From Alteromonas sp047556435 (lineage in GTDB: Bacteria > Pseudomonadota > Gammaproteobacteria > Enterobacterales > Alteromonadaceae), in the NCBI RefSeq assembly GCF_047556435.1, contig NZ_CP180210.1:186001-250000 (forward strand): a stretch of DNA of 64,000 nucleotides. The letters run 5' to 3'. Below are positions 52,858 through 62,538 of this stretch, one piece after another. The translations under genes and the position numbers were made by a program. Every line of letters begins with the position of its first letter. The first letter of the stretch is position 1. The notes beneath the pieces were generated by a model. It ran no database searches. It was not told the DNA's origin and was given only the letters and a program-made list of their open reading frames with translations.

Positions 52858-55686
52858 TTACCTGTTAAGTAATGGCTTGAGGAAGTGGCCGGTATGAGAA
52901 GCCTTATCTTCGGCAATGGCTTCCGGTGTACCCTGGGCAATAATTTCACCACCACCGGAGCCACCTTCCGGCCCCAGATCCACGATCCAGTCTGCGGTTT
53001 TTATCACATCCAGATTGTGCTCTATGACCACCACCGTATTGCCGTGGTCACGCAGTCTGTGTAATACAGCAAGTAACTGCTTGATATCGTGGAAGTGCAA
53101 ACCGGTAGTTGGCTCATCCAGAATATACAGCGTTTGACCGGTGTCGCGTTTCGACAGTTCTTTAGCCAGTTTCACGCGCTGCGCCTCACCACCAGACAAT
53201 GTAGTCGCTGCCTGCCCTAGTCGAATGTAAGCGAGACCTACGTCCATCAGGGTCTGTAATTTTCTGGCTATGGCCGGTATCGGATCAAAGAAGCCGCGGG
53301 CTTCTTCTACAGTCATTTCCAACACTTCGTGAATGTTTCTGTCTTTGTATTTGACGTCGAGAGTCTCACGGTTGTAACGCTTGCCCTTACATACATCGCA
53401 GGGTACGTACACATCCGGCAGGAAGTGCATTTCAACTTTAATGACGCCGTCACCCTGACAGGCTTCACAGCGCCCGCCTTTCACATTAAAACTAAAACGG
53501 CCAGGTTTGTAACCGCGTGAGCGGGCTTCCTGTGTACCGGCAAACAGCTCACGAATGGGGGTGAAAATGCCGGCGTACGTGGCCGGATTAGACCGCGGCG
53601 TTCTGCCAATCGGGCTTTGGTCGATATCTACCACTTTGTCGAGATGCTCAAGACCTTCCATACTCTTGTGCGCCGCAGGTTCAGCAGTAGTGGCCTTATT
53701 CAGCTCACGATGCGCAATTTTGTAAAAGGTGTCGTTAATCAGGGTAGATTTGCCCGAGCCAGATACCCCGGTAACGCACGTCATCAGCCCAACCGGAATA
53801 TTCAGGTCAACCGATTTAAGGTTGTTACCTGTGGCGCCGGTCAGTGTCAGCCATTTTTTCTTATCGGCCTTGTGACGCTTCTCCGGTACTTCAATTTTCT
53901 CCCTGCCTGAAAGGTATTTTCCAGTAAGTGAGTCTTCACTGTCGAGAATGTCCTGCAGCGAACCCTGCGCAATAATTTGGCCACCATGAACACCTGCACC
54001 CGGACCAATATCGACAATAAAATCAGCCTCGCGGATGGCATCTTCATCATGCTCAACGACAAGAACGGTATTACCGAGATCGCGAAGATGGGTCAGTGTT
54101 TTCAGCAGACGTTCGTTGTCGCGCTGGTGCAGGCCAATCGATGGCTCATCTAACACATACATCACACCGACAAGGCCCGCACCAATCTGGCTGGCCAGGC
54201 GGATGCGCTGCGCTTCACCACCGGATAGGGTATCGGCACTGCGGCTAAGTGTCAGGTAATTCAAACCCACATTGACCAGAAAACGCAGGCGATCGAGGAT
54301 TTCTTTTAAGATTTTCTCGGCAATCTGTGCGCGCTGTCCGCTGAGTTCAAGATTCTCAAAGAAGGAATACGCCCCGGCAATCGACATATCCGATATCTCA
54401 GGCAGGTTCGTTTCCTGAATGAACACGTTGCGTGCCTCAAGACGAAGCCTGGAGCCTTTACAACTGCTACAGGGTTGCTGGCTTAAATATTTCGCCAGTT
54501 CCTCGCGTACCGCATTAGATTCGGTTTCGCGGTAGCGGCGCTCCATGTTCGGGATAACCCCTTCAAATGGGTGCTTACGCTCCATGATATCGCCGCGTTC
54601 GTTAATGTATTTAAACGTCAGCGATTTGCCTTTTGAGCCGTATAACACCACGTCTTTATGCTCGTCAGAGAGTGAGCCGAATGGTTTGGTTAAATTAAAA
54701 CCATAGTGATCAGCCACTGCCTGGAGCATCTGGAAATAGTAGTAACTGCGCTTGTCCCAACCGCGGATAGCACCACCGGACAAGCTGAGTTCGTCGTTAC
54801 CGACAACGCGGGTAGGGTCGAAAAATTGCCTTGTACCCAAACCATCACAGTTTGGACAGGCGCCAGCCGGGTTATTGAACGAGAACATTCTGGGTTCCAG
54901 TTCACTGATGCTGTAACCACAGTGCGGACAGGCAAAATTGGCGGAAAACACCACTTCCTCTGCATCGGCATCATCCATATCCGCCACCACGGCATTGCCG
55001 TTGGCAAGATGTAACGCGGTTTCGAATGATTCTGACAGGCGAAGTGCGATATCGTCCCGCACTTTAAACCGGTCGATAACCACTTCGATGGTGTGTTTCT
55101 TGTGCAGATCCAGCGTGGGAGGATCGGATAAATCACACACTTCGCCGTCGATACGCGCGCGAATAAAGCCCTGAGCAGATAAGTTCTGCAGGGTTTTTAC
55201 ATGCTCCCCTTTACGATCTTTTACAATGGGGGCCAGCAACATGAGTTTGCTACCCTCTGGCATACCCAGCACTTTGTCTACCATTTGCGAGATAGTCTGT
55301 GCATCCAGCGGTACATCATGGTCAGGGCAGCGCGGCGTTCCCACACGGGCAAACATCAGACGCAGGTAATCGTAAATTTCTGTAATCGTACCCACTGTTG
55401 AGCGCGGGTTATGTGAAGTCGATTTCTGCTCAATAGAAATTGCCGGTGAAAGCCCTTCAATGTGATCGACATCAGGTTTTTCCATCATCGACAAAAACTG
55501 GCGCGCATAGGCAGACAGCGACTCAACGTAGCGTCGCTGTCCTTCCGCATACAGCGTATCAAACGCCAGCGAAGATTTTCCTGAACCGGACAAACCGGTC
55601 ACCACGACGAGCTTGTCGCGGGGAAGCGTTAAATCGATGTTCTTCAGATTGTGGGTGCGGGCACCGCGTATTTCGATTTTGTCCAT
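52858..55686 (-). CDS. uvrA: excinuclease ABC subunit A
   Basis: 942 residues (E. coli 940). Damage-recognition ATPase of nucleotide excision repair. Walker A motifs are VVTGLSGSGKSSLAFDTLYAEGQRR (N) and VTGVSGSGKSTLIND (C). ABC signatures are LSGGEAQRIRLASQIG and LSGGEAQRVKLAKELS. Zinc fingers are at CPHCGYSISELEPRMFSFNNPAGACPNCDG and RCEACQGDGVIKVEMHFLPDVYVPCDVCKG. A LexA box precedes it. The final residues LKPLLNR are shorter than some homologues. Confidence 0.98.
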   Translation of the reverse strand: MDKIEIRGARTHNLKNIDLTLPRDKLVVVTGLSGSGKSSLAFDTLYAEGQRRYVESLSAYARQFLSMMEKPDVDHIEGLSPAISIEQKSTSHNPRSTVGTITEIYDYLRLMFARVGTPRCPDHDVPLDAQTISQMVDKVLGMPEGSKLMLLAPIVKDRKGEHVKTLQNLSAQGFIRARIDGEVCDLSDPPTLDLHKKHTIEVVIDRFKVRDDIALRLSESFETALHLANGNAVVADMDDADAEEVVFSANFACPHCGYSISELEPRMFSFNNPAGACPNCDGLGTRQFFDPTRVVGNDELSLSGGAIRGWDKRSYYYFQMLQAVADHYGFNLTKPFGSLSDEHKDVVLYGSKGKSLTFKYINERGDIMERKHPFEGVIPNMERRYRETESNAVREELAKYLSQQPCSSCKGSRLRLEARNVFIQETNLPEISDMSIAGAYSFFENLELSGQRAQIAEKILKEILDRLRFLVNVGLNYLTLSRSADTLSGGEAQRIRLASQIGAGLVGVMYVLDEPSIGLHQRDNERLLKTLTHLRDLGNTVLVVEHDEDAIREADFIVDIGPGAGVHGGQIIAQGSLQDILDSEDSLTGKYLSGREKIEVPEKRHKADKKKWLTLTGATGNNLKSVDLNIPVGLMTCVTGVSGSGKSTLINDTFYKIAHRELNKATTAEPAAHKSMEGLEHLDKVVDIDQSPIGRTPRSNPATYAGIFTPIRELFAGTQEARSRGYKPGRFSFNVKGGRCEACQGDGVIKVEMHFLPDVYVPCDVCKGKRYNRETLDVKYKDRNIHEVLEMTVEEARGFFDPIPAIARKLQTLMDVGLAYIRLGQAATTLSGGEAQRVKLAKELSKRDTGQTLYILDEPTTGLHFHDIKQLLAVLHRLRDHGNTVVVIEHNLDVIKTADWIVDLGPEGGSGGGEIIAQGTPEAIAEDKASHTGHFLKPLLNR

Positions 55687-56123
55687 TTAAGCCTGCGTGT
55701 GGAAAAAAGAGTCAGTATGCCATAGCTGGCGATGAAAATAATCCAAAACCTGTATAAAAAAACAGATATGGATAGTTATATGTTAGTGCAATATTTGCCG
55801 TACGCTGTGAGCATCTATCGTGCATTCTAATACCGGCGGGCAACACTATTTGATCAGTCCACCATCATGCCAAACGCTGGGATAGTTGCCAGTTACTGTC
55901 TGACGACAATCTGTGCGACAGACAGAAATGGTGACGCCGTGATTGAAAAACAACCTTGAGGAACAATATAGCCTGAATACGGCGTTGACAGGACAGGCTG
56001 TCGTAATTGCCCGTATTTAGTTAACGGGCAGCGGCAGACGTGATGCGCCCAAATAACCACATGGGCGTATAGGTAATTTATGTTACACTTCGCGCCCTTA
56101 TTGACTAAGAGGTAACCGTCGGT
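55687..56123. other. 437-bp divergent region uvrA/yajR-like with paired stem-loops
   Basis: It contains the uvrA SOS box near the left end. Near the right end are two hairpins: TGCCCGT / ACGGGCA at 56008-56030, and a 9-bp stem (one G-U pair) at 56043-56070. They are 55-115 bp before the MFS start and could be part of its leader. Confidence 0.5.
55750..55765 (-). promoter_or_regulatory. LexA (SOS) box of uvrA
   Basis: CTG-TATAAAAAAA-CAG: CTG-N10-CAG with an A-rich centre, 64 bp upstream of uvrA. uvrA is a classical LexA target. Confidence 0.88.
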
Positions 56124-57464
56124 TTGAACGCATTGGAAGTACGCGCTGCACTGGCTCTCGCCATTGTTTATGTGTTGCGTATGTTAGGTTTGTTTATGGT
56201 AATGCCCGTACTGGCCGTTGCCGCCATGGACTATCCTGATTACTCACCATTGTTAGTGGGGCTGGCTGTAGGCGGTTATGGCCTGACACAGGCAGCGTTG
56301 CAAATTCCAATGGGAATGATGTCTGACCGCTGGGGCCGCAAACCTGTCATTCTTCTGGGCCTCTCGGTATTTGCCATCGGCAGCTTTATTGCGGCGCAGG
56401 CCGATACCATGGCATGGCTTATCATCGGGCGCATCCTGCAGGGAGCGGGCGCTATCGCCGGCGCAATCATGGCACTGGCAACGGATGTCAGCCGGGAATC
56501 ACAACGCGCTAAAGTGCTTGCTATCATCGGCATTGCCATCGGTTTCTCTTTTTATCTGGCTGTATTGCTAGGGCCTATGATTGCAGATTCCTGGGGCATG
56601 GCCGGCATTTTCGCCATAACCGGCATTCTGGCGGTGGCTTGTATGCCATTGATAGTGTGGGTGGTGCCAACGGGCGTATCGTTAAGTAGTGGCGACACCT
56701 TGCCTCAAAAAGGCCAGTTGCGCCGACTAATATTTTCCTCTCAGCTGTGGCGATTAAATGTCAGCGTCATGCTGCTTCATATGATGATCACATTACTGTT
56801 CGTGCAATTGCCGGTGACGTTACTGCACTTTGATATGACACTGGACAGCCACTGGACGCTCTATTTACCCGTGCTTGGCGCGTCCATCATCGGCCTTATT
56901 ATTATGATGGGGGCGGCGCGCGGTAAAACACCGAAAAGCTTGTTGTTGATCAGTGTGATCATGATGGCTGTCGCGTTCGGGATGATGGGCGCACAGGACC
57001 ATGCCTGGTGGGTAGTGGTGATGGCTGTCATCTTGTTCTTCACTGGCTTTAATTATCTTGAAGCCAACTTCCCGGCGCTGGTCTCAAGCATTGCACCGGC
57101 AGGAGAAAAAGGCACGGCGATGGGCATATATGCCAGTTTTCAGTTCTTCGGCGCGTTTATCGGTGGTGTGCTATCGGGTATCGTAACGGATATCTGGACA
57201 CCGGAAACGGCTTATCTGGTAGGGGCGATGGCAGCCGTGCTCTGGTTGCTTGTTGTATCCGGAATAAAAGAAGTCAGTCGCGTCAAGCGGGTAATGATGA
57301 ACGCCCGGTTTTCAGACTCTCAGACAGCGTCGCTGAAGTCGAGTCTGGCTACCGTCCCGGGCGTGCTGGAAATTACGTTGAGCAGCGAAGATGGCACGGT
57401 CTATCTGAAAGTCGACAGAGACTTCGATGCTTCAAAAGCCAGGCAGATACTTGCCTCTGCTTAA
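56124..57464 (+). CDS. MFS exporter, YajR type
   Basis: 446 residues, TTG start 12 bases after AAGAGGT. Twelve transmembrane helices. It resembles E. coli YajR: RMLGLFMVMPVLAVAAM, the MFS motif MMSDRWGRKP, RILQGAGAIAGAIMAL, LLGPMIADSWGM and AVLWLLVVSGIKE. The C-terminal ferredoxin-like YAM domain (about 380-446: ARFSDSQTASLKSS and GTVYLKVDRDFD) is the YajR hallmark. A proton-driven exporter, substrate unknown. Divergent from uvrA, where ssb is often found in relatives. Confidence 0.85.
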   Translation: MNALEVRAALALAIVYVLRMLGLFMVMPVLAVAAMDYPDYSPLLVGLAVGGYGLTQAALQIPMGMMSDRWGRKPVILLGLSVFAIGSFIAAQADTMAWLIIGRILQGAGAIAGAIMALATDVSRESQRAKVLAIIGIAIGFSFYLAVLLGPMIADSWGMAGIFAITGILAVACMPLIVWVVPTGVSLSSGDTLPQKGQLRRLIFSSQLWRLNVSVMLLHMMITLLFVQLPVTLLHFDMTLDSHWTLYLPVLGASIIGLIIMMGAARGKTPKSLLLISVIMMAVAFGMMGAQDHAWWVVVMAVILFFTGFNYLEANFPALVSSIAPAGEKGTAMGIYASFQFFGAFIGGVLSGIVTDIWTPETAYLVGAMAAVLWLLVVSGIKEVSRVKRVMMNARFSDSQTASLKSSLATVPGVLEITLSSEDGTVYLKVDRDFDASKARQILASA

Positions 57465-57570
57465 GCCACTCCACAGCCTTCGGTTGAGCCCTTTTTCTTA
57501 TGTCGCAACACCGTCGAAATACGCGTGAATAGCTTGTTATTCAGGCGTCATTTTGTCATATTAATTGTAA

Positions 57571-57576
57571 TATAAT
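57571..57576 (+). promoter_or_regulatory. candidate -10 element of tkt
   Basis: A perfect TATAAT 22 bp before the tkt ATG in an A/T-rich stretch. No good -35 hexamer at 17 bp, so only a candidate. Confidence 0.4.
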
Positions 57577-57598
57577 AGCAACAAGTATCAGGAACGTT

Positions 57599-59596
57599 AT
57601 GACTATCACTTCAACTCCTTCTGCTAATGCCATCAGGGTGCTGGCAGTAGACGCTGTGCAAAAAGCCAATTCAGGACATCCGGGTGCGCCTATGGGCATG
57701 GCCGATATCGCCAAAGTATTATGGCAGGATTTTCTGTCGCACAACCCAAAAGATCCATCGTGGGCGAACCGCGATCGTTTCGTGCTTTCCAACGGCCACG
57801 GTTCAATGCTGCAATATGCGCTGCTGTACTTAAGTGGCTATGACGTCAGCATGGAAGATCTTAAACAGTTCAGGCAGTTGCACTCGAAAACACCGGGGCA
57901 CCCTGAGTTCGGATATACGCCAGGCGTGGAAACCACAACAGGTCCGCTGGGCGCAGGTATTGCGAATGCCGTTGGTATGGCAATTGCCGAGAAAACCCTG
58001 GCTGCGCAGTTTAACCGCGAAGGCTTTCAGGTAGTTGATCACTACACCTATTGCTTCTTGGGCGACGGCTGCCTGATGGAAGGCATTTCCCATGAAGTTT
58101 GTTCGCTGGCAGGCACGCTGGGACTGGGTAAGCTGATTGCGTTCTGGGACGACAACGGCATTTCCATTGACGGTGAAGTGGAAGGCTGGTTTACCGATGA
58201 TACGGCGAAGCGTTTTGAGTCCTATGGCTGGCACGTTATCAAAGATATCGACGGACACAGCGAGAAAGACATTACCGCCGCGATTGAACTGGCACGGTCA
58301 GTAACCGACAAGCCGACGATGATTTGCTGTAAAACGCTGATTGGCTTTGGCTCACCCAATAAATCCGGTAGTCACGCTTGTCACGGTGCTCCGCTGGGCG
58401 ATGATGAAATTGCAGAAGTGCGAAAGTCACTGGGCTGGACGCACGGCCCATTTGAAGTGCCTGATGACGTTTATTCGCAGTGGGATGCCACCGCGAAAGG
58501 CGCCGAAAAGCAAACGGACTGGGATACCTTGTTTGCCGATTACGCGACGGCGCACCCACAACTGGCCAAAGAGTTTACCCGTCGTGTGATTAAGGGTGAG
58601 CTGCCTGAAAACTTCAATGCGGTGGCAGACGATTTTGTTCGTAGTGCGCAGGCATCTATGGAAAACATTGCTACCCGGAAAGCCTCGCAGAATGCCATTG
58701 GCTTTTTTGCCAAGCAGTTGCCTGAAATCATTGGCGGCTCGGCGGACCTTGCCGGATCCAATCTGACACTGTGGCCCGAAGCCAAAGGGATTGAGACCGA
58801 TGCCGATGGCAATTATATCTACTACGGCGTGCGCGAATTTGGTATGAGCGCGATCATGAACGGTATTGCGCTGCATGGTGGGTTTGTGCCGTTCGGCGCC
58901 ACTTTCCTGATGTTTATGGAATATGCGCGAAACGCGGTGCGTATGGCCTCGCTGATGAAAGCGAAAAGCCTGTTTGTGTACACTCACGATTCTATCGGGC
59001 AGGGTGAAGACGGCCCGACACATCAACCGATTGAACAGCTCGCGAATCTTCGTATGACGCCTAATCTGACAACCTGGCGCCCATGTGATGCAGCCGAAAC
59101 CGCTGAAGCGTGGAGACAGGCGTTGATCAAGCAGGATGGCCCCAGTGCGTTGGTATTTACCCGTCAGGGCACCAAAGCCATGGAGCGAAGCGAAGCACAG
59201 CTTAAAGATATCGCGAAGGGCGGCTATGTTTTAAAAGATTGTGCCGGCACCCCCGATGTCATTCTGATTGCAACAGGGTCTGAGGTAGCGATTGTCGTTG
59301 AAGCCGCAAATGCGCTTTCTGCAGACGGTAACAAAGTTCGCGTGATTTCCATGCCAAGCACCACAGCATTTGATGGTCAGAGTAAAGACTATCAGCAGTC
59401 AGTGTTACCAGCGGGTGTACCAAAGCTGGCAGTAGAGGCGGCGCATGTGGATTTCTGGCGTAAGTATGTTGGACTGGAAGGCGACGTTATCGGCATGACG
59501 ACCTTTGGTGAATCTGCCCCTGGTGGCGAACTGCTTAAACACTTCGGCTTCACCGCTGAGAATGTTGTACAAAAAGCAAAGGCGTTAATCGGCTAA
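57599..59596 (+). CDS. tkt: transketolase
   Basis: 665 residues (E. coli TktA 663). Transfers two-carbon units in the non-oxidative pentose phosphate pathway using thiamine diphosphate and Mg2+. The thiamine motif GDGCLMEGISHEVCSLAGTLGLGKLIAFWDDN, the histidine-containing ANSGHPGAPMGMADIAKVLW, SNGHGSMLQYALL and the C-terminal EAAHVDFWRKYVG are complete. Together with tal and araBDA it completes arabinose use. Terminated by a strong stem-loop. Confidence 0.97.
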   Translation: MTITSTPSANAIRVLAVDAVQKANSGHPGAPMGMADIAKVLWQDFLSHNPKDPSWANRDRFVLSNGHGSMLQYALLYLSGYDVSMEDLKQFRQLHSKTPGHPEFGYTPGVETTTGPLGAGIANAVGMAIAEKTLAAQFNREGFQVVDHYTYCFLGDGCLMEGISHEVCSLAGTLGLGKLIAFWDDNGISIDGEVEGWFTDDTAKRFESYGWHVIKDIDGHSEKDITAAIELARSVTDKPTMICCKTLIGFGSPNKSGSHACHGAPLGDDEIAEVRKSLGWTHGPFEVPDDVYSQWDATAKGAEKQTDWDTLFADYATAHPQLAKEFTRRVIKGELPENFNAVADDFVRSAQASMENIATRKASQNAIGFFAKQLPEIIGGSADLAGSNLTLWPEAKGIETDADGNYIYYGVREFGMSAIMNGIALHGGFVPFGATFLMFMEYARNAVRMASLMKAKSLFVYTHDSIGQGEDGPTHQPIEQLANLRMTPNLTTWRPCDAAETAEAWRQALIKQDGPSALVFTRQGTKAMERSEAQLKDIAKGGYVLKDCAGTPDVILIATGSEVAIVVEAANALSADGNKVRVISMPSTTAFDGQSKDYQQSVLPAGVPKLAVEAAHVDFWRKYVGLEGDVIGMTTFGESAPGGELLKHFGFTAENVVQKAKALIG

Positions 59597-59614
59597 CTGC
59601 ATTTCTACAATAAA

Positions 59615-59645
59615 TAAAAAAGGCACTCCACTGAGTGCCTTTTTT
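59615..59645. terminator. bidirectional terminator between tkt and tal
   Basis: AAAAAAGGCACTC-CACT-GAGTGCCTTTTTT, between convergent genes. It serves tkt on plus and tal on minus. Confidence 0.93.
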
Positions 59646-59670
59646 GTTGCTAAACCGAAGAAGCTACTGG

Positions 59671-60621
59671 TTACACCATCTCTGATAGCATTGCTTCGAG
59701 CTTTTCCTGATCAATCGCGAATTGTCGAATGCCTTCGGCCAGTTTGTCAGATGCCATTTTGTCCTGATTCATGTCCCAGCGGAACGCCTGCTCAGTAAGC
59801 GGTGATGGTGCCGCTTTCGGGGAGTCTGTCGCGATAAGTTTGCGCGGCAGATCGCCGTCGGTATTAGCCAGCTCATCCAGTAAGGCTGGACTGATGGTGA
59901 GACGGTCGCAGCCGGCAAGTTCCTGAATCTCGCTGATATTACGGAAGCTTGCCCCCATCACGACGGTGGCAAAGCCGTGCTGTTTGAAGAAATCATAAAT
60001 TTCTTTGACTGATTTCACACCAGGATCATTCTCGCCCTCGAAGTTGGCATCAGGCTGATTCGCCTTGTACCAGTCAAGAATACGACCCACAAACGGGGAA
60101 ATCAGATAAGCACCGGCTTCTGCACAAGCGCGGGCCTGAGCAAAAGAGAAAATAAGGGTAAGGTTACAGCGAATGCCCTGCGCTTCCAGGATACGCGCAG
60201 CCTGAACGCCTTCCCAGGTAGCGGCAATTTTGATCAATACGCGAGAAGTATCCAGACCCTGACTCTTGTAAAGTGCAATGAGTTGGTGCGCCTTTTCTAC
60301 CGTGCCCATGGTATCAAACGACAACCGCGCATCCACTTCGGTAGATACCAGTCCGGGCACCTCATCCATTAGTTTCCCGCCAATCAGCACGGCAAGTTTA
60401 TCAGCCGCAAGTGCAACCACGTCGTTACCTGATGCGTTGTCTCTTGCCCAGGCAACCGCGCTCTCACCTAACGAACGATACTTTTCAATTTGCATGGCTT
60501 TGAGTAATAACGACGGGTTAGTCGTGGCGTCTTCAGGCTGATAGGTTTTTATCGCCTCAAAATCGCCGGTATCGGCGACAACCGTGGTCATGGCTTTTAG
60601 CTGGCTAAGTTGACTGGACAT
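59671..60621 (-). CDS. tal: transaldolase
   Basis: 316 residues (E. coli TalB 317). Moves dihydroxyacetone units between sedoheptulose 7-phosphate and glyceraldehyde 3-phosphate. The Schiff-base lysine is K131 (RVLIKIAATWEG). QLSQLKAMTTVVADTGDFEAIKTYQPEDATTNPSL and FVGRILDWYKAN are TalA/B hallmarks. Convergent with tkt. Its promoter region is shared, divergently, with araB. Confidence 0.97.
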   Translation of the reverse strand: MSSQLSQLKAMTTVVADTGDFEAIKTYQPEDATTNPSLLLKAMQIEKYRSLGESAVAWARDNASGNDVVALAADKLAVLIGGKLMDEVPGLVSTEVDARLSFDTMGTVEKAHQLIALYKSQGLDTSRVLIKIAATWEGVQAARILEAQGIRCNLTLIFSFAQARACAEAGAYLISPFVGRILDWYKANQPDANFEGENDPGVKSVKEIYDFFKQHGFATVVMGASFRNISEIQELAGCDRLTISPALLDELANTDGDLPRKLIATDSPKAAPSPLTEQAFRWDMNQDKMASDKLAEGIRQFAIDQEKLEAMLSEMV

Positions 60622-60672
60622 AATACTGTTTCCTATAAATATGATAATTGCGTGTTGTTAGTGCGTTGCTAC

Positions 60673-60704
60673 CGATTATTCGGCAAAGGCTGTCTGAATA
60701 ATCG
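60673..60704. promoter_or_regulatory. inverted repeat upstream of tal
   Basis: CGATTATTC (60673-60681) and GAATAATCG (60696-60704), 14-base spacer, 52 bp before tal. Operator candidate. Confidence 0.5.
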
Positions 60705-60805
60705 CCAATAAGAAGAAAAGATAGTCAGCTTGATCCCTCCGGACTCGATCTTTTTGTGCTACTTTTCCGTTAATATTATTTTTATATTACCTTTACATTT
60801 GCGTA

Positions 60806-60825
60806 TTGTTGATATTATCATACAA
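60806..60825. promoter_or_regulatory. operator-like dyad upstream of araB
   Basis: TTGT-TGATA-T-TATCA-T-ACAA: a perfect 11-base core (TGATA-T-TATCA) flanked by TTGT and ACAA, with one extra base. It lies 55 bp before the araB start in an A/T-rich promoter. A sugar-responsive repressor is expected; none is in the window. Confidence 0.6.
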
Positions 60826-60879
60826 ATAAATGAAATGACTAACGCTGTCTCGATTCAGCGCAAAAAGTGAAAGGGTTTT

Positions 60880-62538
60880 ATGTCTCGATATACATTAGGG
60901 CTGGATTATGGCTCTGACTCGGTAAGAGCATTATTGGTTGATGTGACTACCGGTGCCGAGCTTGCCACACATATGGTGAACTATTCTCGCTGGGCGGAAG
61001 ATAAATTCTGTGACCCGGCCAAAGATCAGTATCGCCAGCACCCTCAGGACTACATCGATAGTCTGGTCGCTGTCGTCCGCGGACTGTGGGAAAAAGTGCC
61101 AAGCGGCACAGCAGAAAAGGTTATTGGCATGAGCTTTGACACTACCGGATCAACGCCGGTAGCCATCAATGCCGAAGGCACACCACTTGCGCTTACCCCC
61201 GAGTTTGCCGAAAACCCAAATGCGATGTTTGTGTTATGGAAAGATCATACGTCTATCGCGGAAGCAAAAGAAATTACCGAGGCCGCCAACAACAATGATG
61301 TGAACTACTTATCACACATGGGCGGCATCTACTCTTCAGAATGGTACTGGGCGAAAGCACTGCACATTTTCCGCAATGATGCCGCAGTGAAAGCCGCAAC
61401 CTACTCCTGGGTTGAGCACTGCGACTGGATGACTGCGTTGATGTGTGGCACGACGCACCCGGATTCGCTCACGCTGGGCCGCTGTGCCACGGGCCACAAG
61501 ATGATGTGGAACGACGCCTGGGGTGGATTTCCCCCAAACAGTTTCTTTACCGGCATCGACCCACTGTTAGACGGCATGGTAGAGAGTATCAATTCTGCCA
61601 CCAAAACCAGCGACACGCTGGCAGGTAATCTTACTGCAGAGTGGGCGGAAAAGCTGGGTCTGCCTGAGGGCATTGCGATTGGTTATGGTGCGTTTGATTG
61701 TCACATGGGCGCAGTAGCTGCCAATGTGCGTCCGGGCGTGCTTACTAAAGTCATGGGTACCTCAACCTGTGACATTACCGTAACGACAAAAGCCCAGCTT
61801 GGTGATACCTGCGTGAAAGGCATTTGTGGTCAGGTTGATGGTTCGGTGATCCCCGACATGATTGGTCTGGAAGCCGGTCAGTCAGCCTTTGGCGATCTGT
61901 ATGCCTGGTTTAAAAATGTGGTGTTATGGCCTACACGTCAGCTTACTGATGAGTTGACTGATTCTGGTCAGATTGCGTTAGTAGAACAAATTGAAGACAC
62001 CGTATTGCAACGCCTTTCCAACGCCGCTGATATGTTACCGGTAAACAGCACGGACATGACGGCACTGGATTGGGTAAACGGACGTCGCACGCCAGATGCT
62101 GATCAAAGCGTCTCGATGGCAATGACCGGTATCAAAATGGGTACCGATGCGCCGGCCTTGTTTAAGGCACTGGTTGAAGCCACGGCATTCGGTGCACGCG
62201 CCATTACCGAACGTTTTAATGACGAAGGTGTGCCAATTGAGTCTGTTGTTGTTATCGGTGGTATTTCGAAAAAATCAGATTACGTCATGCAAACCTGTGC
62301 TGACGTGTGGAACTGTCCAATTGACGTACTGGAGAGTGAGCAAAGCTGTGCGCTTGGGGCCGCTATTATGGCAGCAGTGGCAGCGGGCGCATTCGATAGT
62401 GTGGAAGCCGCGCAAAAAGTGATGGCGTCACCGGTATGCAAGCAATATCACCCCAACGCAGAACGCGCCTCAATTTATGACGCGTTATACAGCAAATACC
62501 AGACGCTGGGCGACTATGTCAGCGGAGGCAACCCATGA
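60880..62538 (+). CDS. araB: ribulokinase
   Basis: 552 residues (E. coli 566). Phosphorylates L-ribulose. FGGY-kinase fold: LGLDYGSDSVRALLVD at the N-terminus, GMSFDTTGSTPVAIN, SSEWYWAKALHIF, GAFDCHMGAVAANVRPGVLTKVMGTSTCDI and the ATP-site VVVIGGISKKSDYVMQTCADVWNCPI. AAAGGG lies 6 bases upstream. Its stop overlaps araD (ATGA). No araC beside it, and the regulator is not visible in this window. Confidence 0.95.
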   Translation: MSRYTLGLDYGSDSVRALLVDVTTGAELATHMVNYSRWAEDKFCDPAKDQYRQHPQDYIDSLVAVVRGLWEKVPSGTAEKVIGMSFDTTGSTPVAINAEGTPLALTPEFAENPNAMFVLWKDHTSIAEAKEITEAANNNDVNYLSHMGGIYSSEWYWAKALHIFRNDAAVKAATYSWVEHCDWMTALMCGTTHPDSLTLGRCATGHKMMWNDAWGGFPPNSFFTGIDPLLDGMVESINSATKTSDTLAGNLTAEWAEKLGLPEGIAIGYGAFDCHMGAVAANVRPGVLTKVMGTSTCDITVTTKAQLGDTCVKGICGQVDGSVIPDMIGLEAGQSAFGDLYAWFKNVVLWPTRQLTDELTDSGQIALVEQIEDTVLQRLSNAADMLPVNSTDMTALDWVNGRRTPDADQSVSMAMTGIKMGTDAPALFKALVEATAFGARAITERFNDEGVPIESVVVIGGISKKSDYVMQTCADVWNCPIDVLESEQSCALGAAIMAAVAAGAFDSVEAAQKVMASPVCKQYHPNAERASIYDALYSKYQTLGDYVSGGNP

